A stretch of 64,000 nt of DNA, from positions 1 to 64,000 of the forward strand of contig JACJZG010000011.1 in the NCBI GenBank assembly GCA_020635715.1, given 5' to 3'. The notes under the pieces were generated by a model. That model was not told the DNA's origin. It saw only the letters and a program-made list of their open reading frames with translations, and made no database searches. Position numbers and translations under genes: made by a program. Source of the DNA: Flavobacteriales bacterium. GTDB taxonomy: Bacteria > Bacteroidota > Bacteroidia > Flavobacteriales_F > PHOS-HE28. Below, piece after piece: positions 40,178 through 48,952 of this stretch; position 1 is the stretch's first letter; each line of letters starts with the position of its first letter.

Positions 40178-42592
40178 ATGCTCCGCGCCTCCCTATCCAT
40201 GTACGCCGCCCTGCACGCTCTTGGCATGATGTGTCAGGTGGTGGTGAACGAGGCGTGCAGCAAGAACCTCGACCTGATCACGGATGCGTTCGGTGCCACG
40301 CCGGACTGGGTGGAACTGTACAATACCGGGACCGAGGCGGTGGATCTGACGGGATACCACCTGAGCGATGAACCGACCCAGCCGTGGAAATGGGCGCTCC
40401 CGTCGATCATGCTCGAACCCGGTGCGCACCTGGTGGTCTTCCATGGGAACGACAACTCCGATGGCCTGCATTTCCCATTCAACCTGGACAGGGATGGAGA
40501 GCCCCTGGCCCTGAGCAGCGTTGCCCAAGGCGTGATCGATGTGGTGTACCTGCCGTTCCTGAAGCCGAACCACTCCACGGGCAAAGGTCCGACCGGTTCA
40601 CTGGTGATCTTCGATCAACCGACACCGGGTGCCGCGAACAACTCGACCGGATACCAAGGCTATGCCCAGGCCCCTGCTTTCAGCATCGCACCCGGCTTCC
40701 ACAACGGTCCGACCTCCGTGGCGATCAGCTCCTGCTCCGAATGCTTGGTACACCTGACCTGGGACGGTAGGGAGCCGGATGCGAGCAGCGCTCCCTATAC
40801 GGGTCCCATCACCCTGGAACAGACCGCTGTGGTGAAGGCCATCGCCTACCGGCCGGGCCACCTACCATCCACTGTCACCGCTGGAACCTATCTGATCAAT
40901 GCGAACACGCGGCTTCCGGTCGTCTCCATAAGCGTACACCCCGACAGCCTGTTCGACGATACACTGGGGCTTTACGAGCTTGGGCCGGAGGCGGAGCCCG
41001 AGTACCCGCACTGGGGTGCGAACTTCTGGGATGAACGCGGCATCGACGTCCGGTTCGAGTACTTCGATGAGGCCGGTGTGGAACGCATCGACCAGGATGT
41101 GGAACTGCGGATACACGGCGGCCGTGTTTCCCGCAACCAACCACAACGTCCGCTGCGATTGACCGCGCGCGATCGTTTCGGCGACGACCATATGGACCAC
41201 ACATTCTTCCCGGAGAAGCCATTTGCGGACAGCTTCAAGCGGCTGGTCCTGCGCAACTCCGGCAGCGACTGGTGTCAGGCCCACTACCGCGATGGCTTCT
41301 GGCATCAAGTGGCGCTTCACGCCGGATTGGACATCGATGTGCTCGGCTTCAAGTCCAGCGTGGTCTACCTGAACGGCGCCTATTGGGGCATCCTGAACAT
41401 CCGCGAACGAGTGGATGTGGACTATCTCGCCTTGAACCATGGTGTGGACCCGGAGCCGATCCTGCTGATGGACGAAGAGGATCACATCATCCAAGGGGAC
41501 AGCCTGCACTTCGACTCCCTGCAATGGTTCATCCGCGGGCACGACATGGCGGATGATGCGCACTTCGCCTTGGTCGATAGCTTGATCGACCTGACGAGCT
41601 TCATGGACTACTTCGCACTGGAGGTCTTTGCCGGCAATTCGGACTGGCCGTCCAACAACCTGAAGTTCTGGAAGCCCGCGATACACGAAGGCAAGTGGCG
41701 GTACCTGATGTACGACCTGGACGCGACCCTTGACGCCGCCCCGTGGATCCCGGTCGACTTCGACATGTTCTATTGGCTGCACGTGCACCGCGAAGGCTTC
41801 ATCCATGCGGAGATCTACCAGAGCCTGATCCAGCGGCCGGAGTTCCGACGCACCTTCCTCAACCGGCTGGCGGACTTGATGAACACCTGCCTGGCCCCGG
41901 CATCCCTGCGGGCCGAGAACGAGCACATCCGGAACACCATCGAGCAGGAGATCCCCCGCCATTTCGCGCGGTGGGGAACGGACGTGGCCACCTGGCATCA
42001 GCACAGTGGCGAGAAACTACCGGCATGGATGGACGAACGCGGGGGCCATGTGCGGAACGACGTGCTGGAATGGTATGATCTGCCCAACACGGCGCAGCTC
42101 CGGTTCGATGTATTTCCACCCGAGGCCGGCACCCTTCAGGTGAACACCCTTATCCCAGCGCTTCCCTTCGAAGGCATCTACTTCAACGGGAACGACATTG
42201 ATGTTTCGGTATCTCCGGCGCCCGGTTTCACCCTGAGCCATTGGACATACAGCGCTGAACCAACCGTGCAGGCCGGGAGTGAGCACCTGCGCCGGTCCTT
42301 CGCCCAGGACGGCAGCGTCACGGCCCATTTCACGAAGGAGGGCACTACGCTCTACGCTTTTCCGAACCCTGCCGCAGAGGCCTGCGACCTGAGCTACGAA
42401 GCCCCGCGTGCGGGGCTGGCAGAGGTATCGTTGTACGACGCACAAGGCAGGCTCCTGGCGGAATGGAAGGTGCAGGTGCTTGGTGGGGTGAACCGGATAC
42501 CGGTGGACCTGACAGGCTACACGGCGGGGGTATTGATGGTGCATGTCAAGCAGGACGGCGCCCGGACCACGGCACGGGTACTGCGTTCGTGA
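40178..42592 (+). CDS. CotH-kinase / lamin-tail-domain T9SS type A protein
   Basis: An 804-residue secreted protein. A signal peptide (about 1-22) is followed by a lamin tail domain (VVVNEACSKNLDLITDAFGA ... WVELYNTG ... LTGYHLSD), then a chitobiase/FN3-like C-terminal domain type ('AISSCSECLVHLTWDGREPD'), then a CotH kinase-like domain (about 250-600: IDQDVELRIHGGRVSRNQPQ, FKRLVLRNSGSDWCQAHYRD, YLNGAYWGILNIRERVD, WRYLMYDLDATL). The end is a T9SS type A tail (LYAFPNPAAEACDLSYEAP ... ARVLRS). The combination LTD-CHB-CotH is common in Bacteroidota secreted proteins and is presumed to modify or bind surface proteins. It is the second CotH protein of the window. Confidence 0.88.
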   Translation: MLRASLSMYAALHALGMMCQVVVNEACSKNLDLITDAFGATPDWVELYNTGTEAVDLTGYHLSDEPTQPWKWALPSIMLEPGAHLVVFHGNDNSDGLHFPFNLDRDGEPLALSSVAQGVIDVVYLPFLKPNHSTGKGPTGSLVIFDQPTPGAANNSTGYQGYAQAPAFSIAPGFHNGPTSVAISSCSECLVHLTWDGREPDASSAPYTGPITLEQTAVVKAIAYRPGHLPSTVTAGTYLINANTRLPVVSISVHPDSLFDDTLGLYELGPEAEPEYPHWGANFWDERGIDVRFEYFDEAGVERIDQDVELRIHGGRVSRNQPQRPLRLTARDRFGDDHMDHTFFPEKPFADSFKRLVLRNSGSDWCQAHYRDGFWHQVALHAGLDIDVLGFKSSVVYLNGAYWGILNIRERVDVDYLALNHGVDPEPILLMDEEDHIIQGDSLHFDSLQWFIRGHDMADDAHFALVDSLIDLTSFMDYFALEVFAGNSDWPSNNLKFWKPAIHEGKWRYLMYDLDATLDAAPWIPVDFDMFYWLHVHREGFIHAEIYQSLIQRPEFRRTFLNRLADLMNTCLAPASLRAENEHIRNTIEQEIPRHFARWGTDVATWHQHSGEKLPAWMDERGGHVRNDVLEWYDLPNTAQLRFDVFPPEAGTLQVNTLIPALPFEGIYFNGNDIDVSVSPAPGFTLSHWTYSAEPTVQAGSEHLRRSFAQDGSVTAHFTKEGTTLYAFPNPAAEACDLSYEAPRAGLAEVSLYDAQGRLLAEWKVQVLGGVNRIPVDLTGYTAGVLMVHVKQDGARTTARVLRS

Positions 42593-42736
42593 GGCTGGTC
42601 TGACGAAACGGCGGAGGCATGGATCCGGTCCGGGAATTGCTGGGCGCCCTGCCCACGCATGATCACCACCACGAGTAAACTGCCCACCGCCCGCGCCGAA
42701 CGCAGCGGTGGTGGCCCCAAAGCGAAGATCCGCGCC

Positions 42737-44491
42737 ATGGCCGGCGAATTACCAAAGGCGGAACGAAAGGTCACCTGGCGGGCCGCCTTCAAAGCCTACA
42801 TCTGGCCCCGACGCAAGCACCTGCTCCTCGGTCTGGTGCTCATCGTCATCAGTCGCGTGGCAGGCATGGTACTACCGGGGAGCACCAAGTACCTGCTGGA
42901 TGATGTGGTGGCCAACAACGACCTGGACATGCTGTGGATCCTGCTGGCGGCCGTGGTGGGTGCGCTGATCGTCCAGAGCGTAACGAGCTACGTGCTCACC
43001 CAATTGTTGAGCGTGGAGGCCCAGCTCCTCATCAGTCAACTGCGCACCCAGGTGCAGCGCAAGATCCTTTCGCTGCCGACGAGCTTCTTCGACAATACGA
43101 AGAGCGGCGCGCTGGTGAGCCGGATCATGAGCGATGTCGAAGGCGTGCGCAATCTGGTGGGCACCGGGCTTGTGCAACTGATCGGAGGCACGCTCACGGC
43201 CCTCATCTCCCTGGTCTGGCTCATCTACATCAGTCCGTGGATGACGCTGTTCACGCTGGTGCCCGTGGGCTTCTTCGCGTTCATCGCCATGAAGGCCTTT
43301 GGCCGCATCCGCCCCATCTTCCGGACGCGCGGAGTGATCAACGCCGAGGTGACCGGTCGGTTGACCGAGACCTTGAACGGGGTGCGCGTGATCAAGGGCT
43401 TTGGTGCGGAGGAACAGGAGAACAAGACCTTTGAGAAGGGCGTTGAACGCCTGTTCGAGAACGTGAAGACGAGCCTTACAGCCACCTCCTTCATCAGCAG
43501 TATGAGCACGTTGTTGCTCGGTCTGGCCAGCGCGGGCATCATGGGCATTGGCGCGTACCAGATGGTGGGGGGCGAGCTCACCAGCGGCGAGTTCGTGCAG
43601 TTCACTGTCCTGCTGGGTTTCATGATCACGCCCATTGTGCAGATGAGCAACATCGGTAGCCAGCTGACCGAAGCTTTTGCGGGGCTGGACCGTACCGAGG
43701 AGATCATGAACATGGATCCGGAGGATGTGGTGGACGAGCGCCCCATCGAACTGTCGGAGGTGAGGGGTGATGTACGCTTCGAGGATGTGCACTTCGCTTA
43801 TGAAGAAGGGAAGGAAGTCCTGCATGGCATCAACTTCACCGCGGCAAAGGGATCGGTGATCGCGTTGGTGGGGACCAGCGGCAGCGGCAAGAGCACCATC
43901 GCCGGGTTGGTGGCCACCTTCCTTACCCCGAGCAGCGGTCGTGTGCTCGTGGATGGGAACGATCTGAGCCGGGTGCGCCTGAGCAGCTACCGCAAGCATT
44001 TGGGCGTGGTGTTGCAAGACGACTTCCTGTTCGAGGGGACCATCCGGGAGAACATCCTTTTCCCCCGCCCGGACTCCTCCGAGGAGCAATTGATGAAGGC
44101 CGTGAAGGGCGCATATGTGAACGAGTTCACCGATCGTATGGAGCTGGGGCTCGACACCGTGATCGGGGAGCGCGGCGTAAAGCTGAGCGGCGGGCAACGG
44201 CAGCGGGTGGCCATCGCGCGGGCCATGCTCGCAGATCCCCGGATCCTGATCCTGGACGAGGCCACCAGTAACCTCGACACCGAGAGCGAGGCCTTGATCC
44301 AGAAGAGCTTGAACGAACTGGTGAAGGACCGCACGACCTTCGTGATCGCCCACCGCTTGAGCACCATCCGTCAGGCCACAGAGATCCTGGTGGTGGAGCA
44401 AGGCCGTATCGTGGAACGAGGCGACCACGCCGAACTCATCGCCAAGGAAGGCCGTTACCACGAGCTGTACACCTACCAGGCACGGATCTGA
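42737..44491 (+). CDS. ABC transporter, fused permease and ATPase (MsbA-like)
   Basis: About 584 residues from ATG 42737 (an ATG at 42659 would add a low-complexity 26-residue leader). Six membrane helices, then an ATPase domain with Walker A (VGTSGSGKST), Q-loop (VVLQDDFLFEGTIREN), a canonical signature (LSGGQRQRVAIARAML), Walker B (ILILDEATSNLD) and H-loop (FVIAHRLST). Unlike the exporter at 20679, all motifs are consensus and the loop lengths are short, closest to MsbA lipid flippases. Monocistronic, between two secreted protein genes. Confidence 0.9.
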   Translation: MAGELPKAERKVTWRAAFKAYIWPRRKHLLLGLVLIVISRVAGMVLPGSTKYLLDDVVANNDLDMLWILLAAVVGALIVQSVTSYVLTQLLSVEAQLLISQLRTQVQRKILSLPTSFFDNTKSGALVSRIMSDVEGVRNLVGTGLVQLIGGTLTALISLVWLIYISPWMTLFTLVPVGFFAFIAMKAFGRIRPIFRTRGVINAEVTGRLTETLNGVRVIKGFGAEEQENKTFEKGVERLFENVKTSLTATSFISSMSTLLLGLASAGIMGIGAYQMVGGELTSGEFVQFTVLLGFMITPIVQMSNIGSQLTEAFAGLDRTEEIMNMDPEDVVDERPIELSEVRGDVRFEDVHFAYEEGKEVLHGINFTAAKGSVIALVGTSGSGKSTIAGLVATFLTPSSGRVLVDGNDLSRVRLSSYRKHLGVVLQDDFLFEGTIRENILFPRPDSSEEQLMKAVKGAYVNEFTDRMELGLDTVIGERGVKLSGGQRQRVAIARAMLADPRILILDEATSNLDTESEALIQKSLNELVKDRTTFVIAHRLSTIRQATEILVVEQGRIVERGDHAELIAKEGRYHELYTYQARI

Positions 44492-44640
44492 ACCGGTGGC
44501 AGGAATGCCATGGAGCGTGCAGGCTTGAGCGAGTAACCAATTGTCATTCAGAGACTTCAACGCATCGCTCGTCGTTCCAAGCGCCTCAGGCATTGCACTT
44601 GCACCGGTTAACTGGCTGCGGAACATAGCCCCGGGTTGGT

Positions 44641-44695
44641 TAGACTTGTGATCCCAGGCCGACCAAATGACTAACACGATCCGGCCTTGGGGATC
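44641..44695 (+). promoter_or_regulatory. Candidate promoter box and 5'-UTR hairpin
   Basis: TAGACTTG (44641-44648) matches the Bacteroidota -7 consensus TAnnTTTG at 7 of 8 positions. Directly after it GATCCCAGGCC (44650-44660) is nearly complementary to GGCCTTGGGGATC (44683-44695), giving a long-loop hairpin that ends 5 bp before the ATG at 44701. No -33 box was found, so both calls are tentative. Confidence 0.25.
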
Positions 44696-44700
44696 GAACC

Positions 44701-46434
44701 ATGAGGAAACAACTACTTACGCTCTTTTCGGGCTTGATGACAGCGGCGGCCTTCGCACAAGGCAACGTGGTGGTGCAGGTGATCACACCCAGTTCCATCG
44801 CTGGTTCTTATTCGAACGCTTACGCGGTGGCCGATGATGGCTGGTCCGTGCCCGACCTTACCCTGCCTGAGAACGCCGTGCAGAACGAACTGGTCTTCGG
44901 CTACGATGGATCCACGGCGGATTCGCTTGGCTGCGAAGCCTTGGTGAACGGCAGTGAGGTGGCGGGAAAGATCGCTGTGATCTACCGGGGTTCATGCAAC
45001 TTCAGCCTGAAAGCCCTGAACGCCCAGAACGAAGGTGCACTGGCCGTACTGCTCATCAGCAATGGCGATGACCTGAACATCGCCATGCAGGGTGGCGATT
45101 ACGGTCTGGACGTGACCATTCCAGTGGTCATGATCTCGCAGACGAGTGGTGCCCAGATCCGTGCGGTGATGGAGGTGGAGCCGGTGACCGCGATCATTGG
45201 CAACAACTACGGGGCATTCCCCAACAACCTGAGCGTGGATGCGTTCGACTTCCTCGTGCCTTCGGCGGCGGCCTACCCACGTGCGCTGGCAGCGAACGCG
45301 GGTGAGTTCTTCGTATCGCTCGGTGGGTTCGTGCACAACTTCGGCAGCGCCGATCAGGGGACCGTGCGGTTGCACGCCACGGTTACCCAGGAAGGCGCGG
45401 AGATATACAATGAAGTCGCCGAAGTGAGCAGTTTGGCCCCGGGCGACAGCGCTTTCATCTCGCTCCCCGACCTGAACCAGGACATGTGGGACGGCAATTA
45501 CGAGATCACTTACATGGTTGAGAGCGACTTGGAGGATGCGTTCATCGAGGACAACACCTACACGATACCGCTGCACTTCGCCGACATGTTGAGCTATGCC
45601 CCTGTCGATCCGATCACGAGCAAACCCATCGCGGACATCTCGGTCGTACCTGCCGAGTTCGAAGGTCCATACCGTTCCTGCATCGCCATGAACGGCGCGA
45701 ACCTGGGTCGGCTTTCGGCCACGGGCATGTACTTCACCGGCCGCACACCCACGGACGAGGTTGAACCCTTGGATAGTGCGCTCACGGGTCGCCTGGTAGC
45801 CAGTTACGCCTATCTCTGGACGGACGTCATCGCGAACGCCTTCACCATCCCCACGGACGGGGGCCTGGCCACCCTTGACAACGGTTCCTACACCTATACG
45901 GAGAACCTGCAGAGCGAGCCGGTCTTCATACCATTCAATGAACCGATCAACCTGGCCAATGGTCAGCGCTACCTCTTCTGTGTGGAGACCTACGAGTCCA
46001 TCTTCCGGCATGGCTGGAATGAGGCGATCGACTACGGGCAGAACGCGGACTACATCGCCGAACCCACGAGCTTGATCCGCGACGGTGCCACCTGGTTCAA
46101 CGGTTGGAACGGATTGGGTGGTGCGCCGGCGATCTCCGTAGAGACCGTGGTGACCACCAGCATCGGGATCGAGGAGAACGACCGCGTTGAGTTGACGCCG
46201 TTCCCGAACCCCACCCGTGATCACCTGCGGATCCCGATGAAAGGCCAGACCGGTGCAGCAGCGCTCCGCATCTTCAGCCTGGACGGCCAGCTGGTCTCCG
46301 AGCAGAAGGTGGCCGTGGCAGGAAATGAAACGATGAACGTGGACCTCACCGGCCTGAGCGCCGGCACGTATCAATTCCACATGGACTTCGAGAACGGTCA
46401 GCGTTCCGACTTCCGCGTGGTGGTGACGAAATAG
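44701..46434 (+). CDS. PA-domain T9SS type A protein
   Basis: A 577-residue secreted protein: signal peptide (MRKQLLTLFSGLMTAAAFAQ), a protease-associated (PA) domain at about residues 60-165 (GKIAVIYRGSCNFSLKALNA, 'AVLLISNGDD', TIPVVMISQTSGAQIRAVM), a beta-rich middle without a recognised catalytic domain, and a T9SS type A tail (ELTPFPNPTRDHLRIPMKGQ ... SDFRVVVTK). PA domains usually accompany peptidases, but none is visible here. Followed by a bidirectional terminator. Confidence 0.85.
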   Translation: MRKQLLTLFSGLMTAAAFAQGNVVVQVITPSSIAGSYSNAYAVADDGWSVPDLTLPENAVQNELVFGYDGSTADSLGCEALVNGSEVAGKIAVIYRGSCNFSLKALNAQNEGALAVLLISNGDDLNIAMQGGDYGLDVTIPVVMISQTSGAQIRAVMEVEPVTAIIGNNYGAFPNNLSVDAFDFLVPSAAAYPRALAANAGEFFVSLGGFVHNFGSADQGTVRLHATVTQEGAEIYNEVAEVSSLAPGDSAFISLPDLNQDMWDGNYEITYMVESDLEDAFIEDNTYTIPLHFADMLSYAPVDPITSKPIADISVVPAEFEGPYRSCIAMNGANLGRLSATGMYFTGRTPTDEVEPLDSALTGRLVASYAYLWTDVIANAFTIPTDGGLATLDNGSYTYTENLQSEPVFIPFNEPINLANGQRYLFCVETYESIFRHGWNEAIDYGQNADYIAEPTSLIRDGATWFNGWNGLGGAPAISVETVVTTSIGIEENDRVELTPFPNPTRDHLRIPMKGQTGAAALRIFSLDGQLVSEQKVAVAGNETMNVDLTGLSAGTYQFHMDFENGQRSDFRVVVTK

Positions 46435-46452
46435 TCCTTGCAGTCCGACCGG

Positions 46453-46484
46453 AAAGCGGCCGCTCCGAAAGGGGTGGCCGCTTT
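46453..46484. terminator. Bidirectional hairpin terminator
   Basis: A 9-bp stem AAAGCGGCC / GGCCGCTTT with a 14-nt loop lies between convergent genes, with T-rich sequence on the plus side (CTTTTCTGTT). Confidence 0.75.
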
Positions 46485-46494
46485 TCTGTTCAAG

Positions 46495-46926
46495 CTACTC
46501 CCCGATATCCTCGTTCCAGAGTTCCGGCTCAACGGCGATGAACTCCTCCATCATCTGCACGCACTCTGGTAGGTCCAGGTCGATCACCTCGACACCATGG
46601 CTCTCCATGAACTCCTTCGCGCCGGGGAAGGTGCGGCTCTCCCCCACGACCACTTTCTTGATCTTGAACTGCACGATGGTTCCCGCGCACATGTAGCAGG
46701 GCATCAGCGTGGAATAGATCACCGTGCCCTTGTAGCTGCCAATGCGTCCCGCGTTGTTCAGGCAGTCCATCTCGCCGTGCAGGATGGGGTTCTTCTCCTG
46801 CACGCGCTTGTTGTGCCCGCGCGCGATGACCTTGCCGTCGCGTACCAGCACCGAACCGATGGGGATGCCACCTTCGCTCCTGCCCTTCCGGGCTTCGTCG
46901 ATAGCGGCTTGCATGTGTGGGTCCAT
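46495..46926 (-). CDS. Yeast-type cytosine deaminase
   Basis: A 143-residue CDA-fold deaminase. Zinc ligands are His50 (LHGEMD, with catalytic Glu52) and Cys77/Cys80 (MPCYMC). The overall wording follows fungal FCY1 more than bacterial TadA: EGGIPIGSVLV, GHNKRVQEKNPILHGE, VVVGESRTFPGAKEF and the distinctive C-terminus PELWNEDIGE. It probably converts cytosine to uracil. The position at the end of a pyrimidine degradation cluster supports this. TadA or a guanine deaminase are less likely alternatives. A B repeat starts 5 nt upstream of its ATG. Confidence 0.82.
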   Translation of the reverse strand: MDPHMQAAIDEARKGRSEGGIPIGSVLVRDGKVIARGHNKRVQEKNPILHGEMDCLNNAGRIGSYKGTVIYSTLMPCYMCAGTIVQFKIKKVVVGESRTFPGAKEFMESHGVEVIDLDLPECVQMMEEFIAVEPELWNEDIGE

Positions 46927-46931
46927 GTAGT

Positions 46932-46962
46932 TGGTTGTCAGTTGTTGGTTCGGCTGTCGCGC
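46932..46962 (+). repeat. B element, GGTTGTC-type unit u0
   Basis: TGGTTGTCAGTTGTTGGTT followed by CGGCTGTCGCGC. It is a direct repeat of the unit at 47462-47492 and together they flank the four-helix-bundle gene. Begins 5 nt upstream of the cytosine deaminase start codon. Confidence 0.75.
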
Positions 46963-46983
46963 AAATCCCTATGCACGGATGGA

Positions 46984-47457
46984 CTAAAGTTCGGCTTCCA
47001 AAGAACTCTCCAGGTCGGATGGTTCTGTTGTGGTCGACTTCAGAAGTCCATATTGCGCTCGTGGTTCAGAAACGCTACCACTCTTAGCTGCGGAAAGACC
47101 CTTCAGGTACTTGATGTAGCCATTCACCGTGACGAGGGCTCGTTCGATATGATCGAAATACTCCTGCATCACTTCTTCGGAGATGATCCCATCATCACAG
47201 GCCGTGATCAAATGATCCTGAGTCTCGTAGAGCGATGCACGGGCGGTCCGGCAGTATCGGATGTTGTCCTTCTCATAGAATCGACCGTAGCCTTCCGAGA
47301 TGTTTGCAGTAGGTCCCCGGCTGGAGCGAATGATCTGATCGACCAGGCGATACTTCTCCTCAGCGGGCCAATTCTTCACCAGTGCACGTATTCCCTTCCG
47401 CACCTCGCGACATTGCTGCCATGCGCGGAGATCCTTGAAGTGCCGTATGGTCGCCAT
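46984..47457 (-). CDS. Four-helix-bundle protein (23S rRNA-intervening-sequence type)
   Basis: A 157-residue protein (ATG 47457). Family marks: HFKDLRAWQQCREVRKGIRA at the start, 'EKYRLVDQIIRSSRGPTANISEGYGRF' in the centre (the S-x-P-x-N-I-A/S-E-G motif), and RASLYETQDHLITACDDG. These proteins were first seen inside 23S rRNA intervening sequences and are also found between genes in many Bacteroidota; the molecular function is unknown, and they form pentameric bundles related to the diversity-retroelement accessory protein Avd. It lies exactly between two direct B repeats (46932 and 47462), with the second one 4 nt upstream of its ATG. It has no evident link to pyrimidine metabolism. Confidence 0.88.
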   Translation of the reverse strand: MATIRHFKDLRAWQQCREVRKGIRALVKNWPAEEKYRLVDQIIRSSRGPTANISEGYGRFYEKDNIRYCRTARASLYETQDHLITACDDGIISEEVMQEYFDHIERALVTVNGYIKYLKGLSAAKSGSVSEPRAQYGLLKSTTTEPSDLESSLEAEL

Positions 47458-47461
47458 AAGA

Positions 47462-47592
47462 TGGTTGTCTGTTGTTGGTTTGTCCGTCGCGCATGCTTTG
47501 CACGCGGTACTTGTTTGCCAGTTGTTGGTTACTCCGTCACGCTGAACCGCGCGCAGGGAAGTGCGACGGTCTGAACTGACAACCAACAACCA
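47462..47592 (+). repeat. B element cluster, GGTTGTC type (u1, u2, u3)
   Basis: Three units fill the gap between preA and the four-helix-bundle gene: u1 at 47462-47492 (direct, GGTTGTCTGTTGTTGGTTTG then CCGTCGCGC), u2 at 47517-47542 (direct, CAGTTGTTGGTTACTCCG then TCACGC), and u3 at 47561-47592 (inverted; CTGACAACCAACAACC). u2 and u3 form a hairpin. u1 is also followed by a small GCATGC/GCACGC stem. Confidence 0.75.
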
Positions 47593-47599
47593 AGCCTCC

Positions 47600-48949
47600 T
47601 CAACCCTTGTAGTGCCTCGGCTTCTTCTTCGCCAACGCCTCCGCCGGCTCGGGCACCCAATGGTGCAGGCCACCCGCCAGTTCATCATCGAAGGTCTTCG
47701 GGATGTGGCCGGCGGCCGTGCGCTCCGCCCAGTTGATGAACTGCTTGCCGTCATCACGGCGTTCCATGGTGATGCACTCCTCCACAGGGCATACCAGTGA
47801 ACAGAGGTTGCAACCCACGCAATTCTCCTCGATGATGCTCGGGATGCGGTCCGTGGGGTCGCTGCTGAGCGCGATGGCCTGGTGCGCCCCATCATCGCAG
47901 GCGGTGTAGCAGAGCTGGCAGCCGATGCACTTGTCCTTGTTGATGCTGGCCACCACCTTGTACTTCAGGTTGAGGTCCTCCCAGTGCTTGACATTGGGCA
48001 GTGCCTTGCCACGGAAGTCGGCGATGGTCGTGAAGCCCTTCTCATCCATGTAACGCTCCAGGCCGCTCTTGAGATCGCGGATGATGCCGAAACCGAAGTG
48101 CATGACCGCCGTGCAGACCTGAACGGAAGTCGCTCCAAGCAGGATGAACTCCACCGCATGGCGCCAGTTCTCCACGCCACCGATGCCGCTGATCGGCAGG
48201 TTCACTTCGGGGTGCTGGGCGCAGTTCTTCACCATGTTCAGTGCGATGGGCTTCACCGCCGGGCCGCAATAACCGCCGTTGGTGCTCTTGCCATCCACGA
48301 TGGGGTACGGAACGAAGTTGTCGATGTCCACACCCACGATGCTCTGGATCGTGTTGATCAACGAGATCGCATCGCTGCCACCTACCCTTGCCGCACGCGC
48401 CGGACGCGTGATGTCCGAAATGTTCGGCGTGAGCTTGGTGATCACGGGGATCTTCGCCACCTCCTTCACCCATTCCACGATGGTCTGAAGCACCTTGGGC
48501 TCCTGCCCGACAGCGCTGCCCATACCGCGTTCGCACATGCCGTGCGGACAACCGAAGTTCAATTCGATGCCATCGGCGCCGGCATTCTCCACATCGCGCA
48601 CGATGTTGTGCCATTCCTCACGCGTCTCCACCATGAGCGAAGCGATCACCGCATGGTCCGGGAAACGCTTCTTCACCTCACTGATCTCGCGCAGGTTGTC
48701 GCGCAATGGCCGGTCGGTGATGAGCTCGATGTTGTTGAAGCCCACCATGCGCTTGTCGCGGTAGTTCACGCTGCCGTAGCGGCTGCTCACGTTCACCACG
48801 GGCACACCGAGCGTCTTCCAAACCGCACCGCCCCAGCCCGTGTCAAAGGCCTTCATGATCTGGTAGCCGCTATTCGTCGGTGGCGCGCTGGCCAGCCAGA
48901 AGGGGTTCGGGCTCTTGATGCCCGCGAGGTTGGTTCTCAGATCAGCCAT
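47600..48949 (-). CDS. preA: NAD-dependent dihydropyrimidine dehydrogenase, PreA subunit
   Basis: A 449-residue flavoprotein subunit that reduces uracil and thymine to the dihydro forms. An FMN-binding TIM barrel of the dihydroorotate dehydrogenase type carries the active-site Cys139 (GCPHGMCERG) and 'TKLTPNISDI'. The C-terminal ferredoxin module holds two [4Fe-4S] sites: Cys341/344/347/351 (CIGCQLCYTAC) and Cys377/380/383/387 (CVGCNLCSLVC). It follows preT by 3 bp, forming the expected heteromer. Length is slightly longer than E. coli PreA, with a Lys-rich tail. Confidence 0.93.
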   Translation of the reverse strand: MADLRTNLAGIKSPNPFWLASAPPTNSGYQIMKAFDTGWGGAVWKTLGVPVVNVSSRYGSVNYRDKRMVGFNNIELITDRPLRDNLREISEVKKRFPDHAVIASLMVETREEWHNIVRDVENAGADGIELNFGCPHGMCERGMGSAVGQEPKVLQTIVEWVKEVAKIPVITKLTPNISDITRPARAARVGGSDAISLINTIQSIVGVDIDNFVPYPIVDGKSTNGGYCGPAVKPIALNMVKNCAQHPEVNLPISGIGGVENWRHAVEFILLGATSVQVCTAVMHFGFGIIRDLKSGLERYMDEKGFTTIADFRGKALPNVKHWEDLNLKYKVVASINKDKCIGCQLCYTACDDGAHQAIALSSDPTDRIPSIIEENCVGCNLCSLVCPVEECITMERRDDGKQFINWAERTAAGHIPKTFDDELAGGLHHWVPEPAEALAKKKPRHYKG

Positions 48950-48952
48950 GGC

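Noticed and set aside
42872..44677. A 601-codon open frame antisense to the ABC exporter
   Set aside because: Antisense shadow; the plus strand encodes clear Walker and signature motifs.
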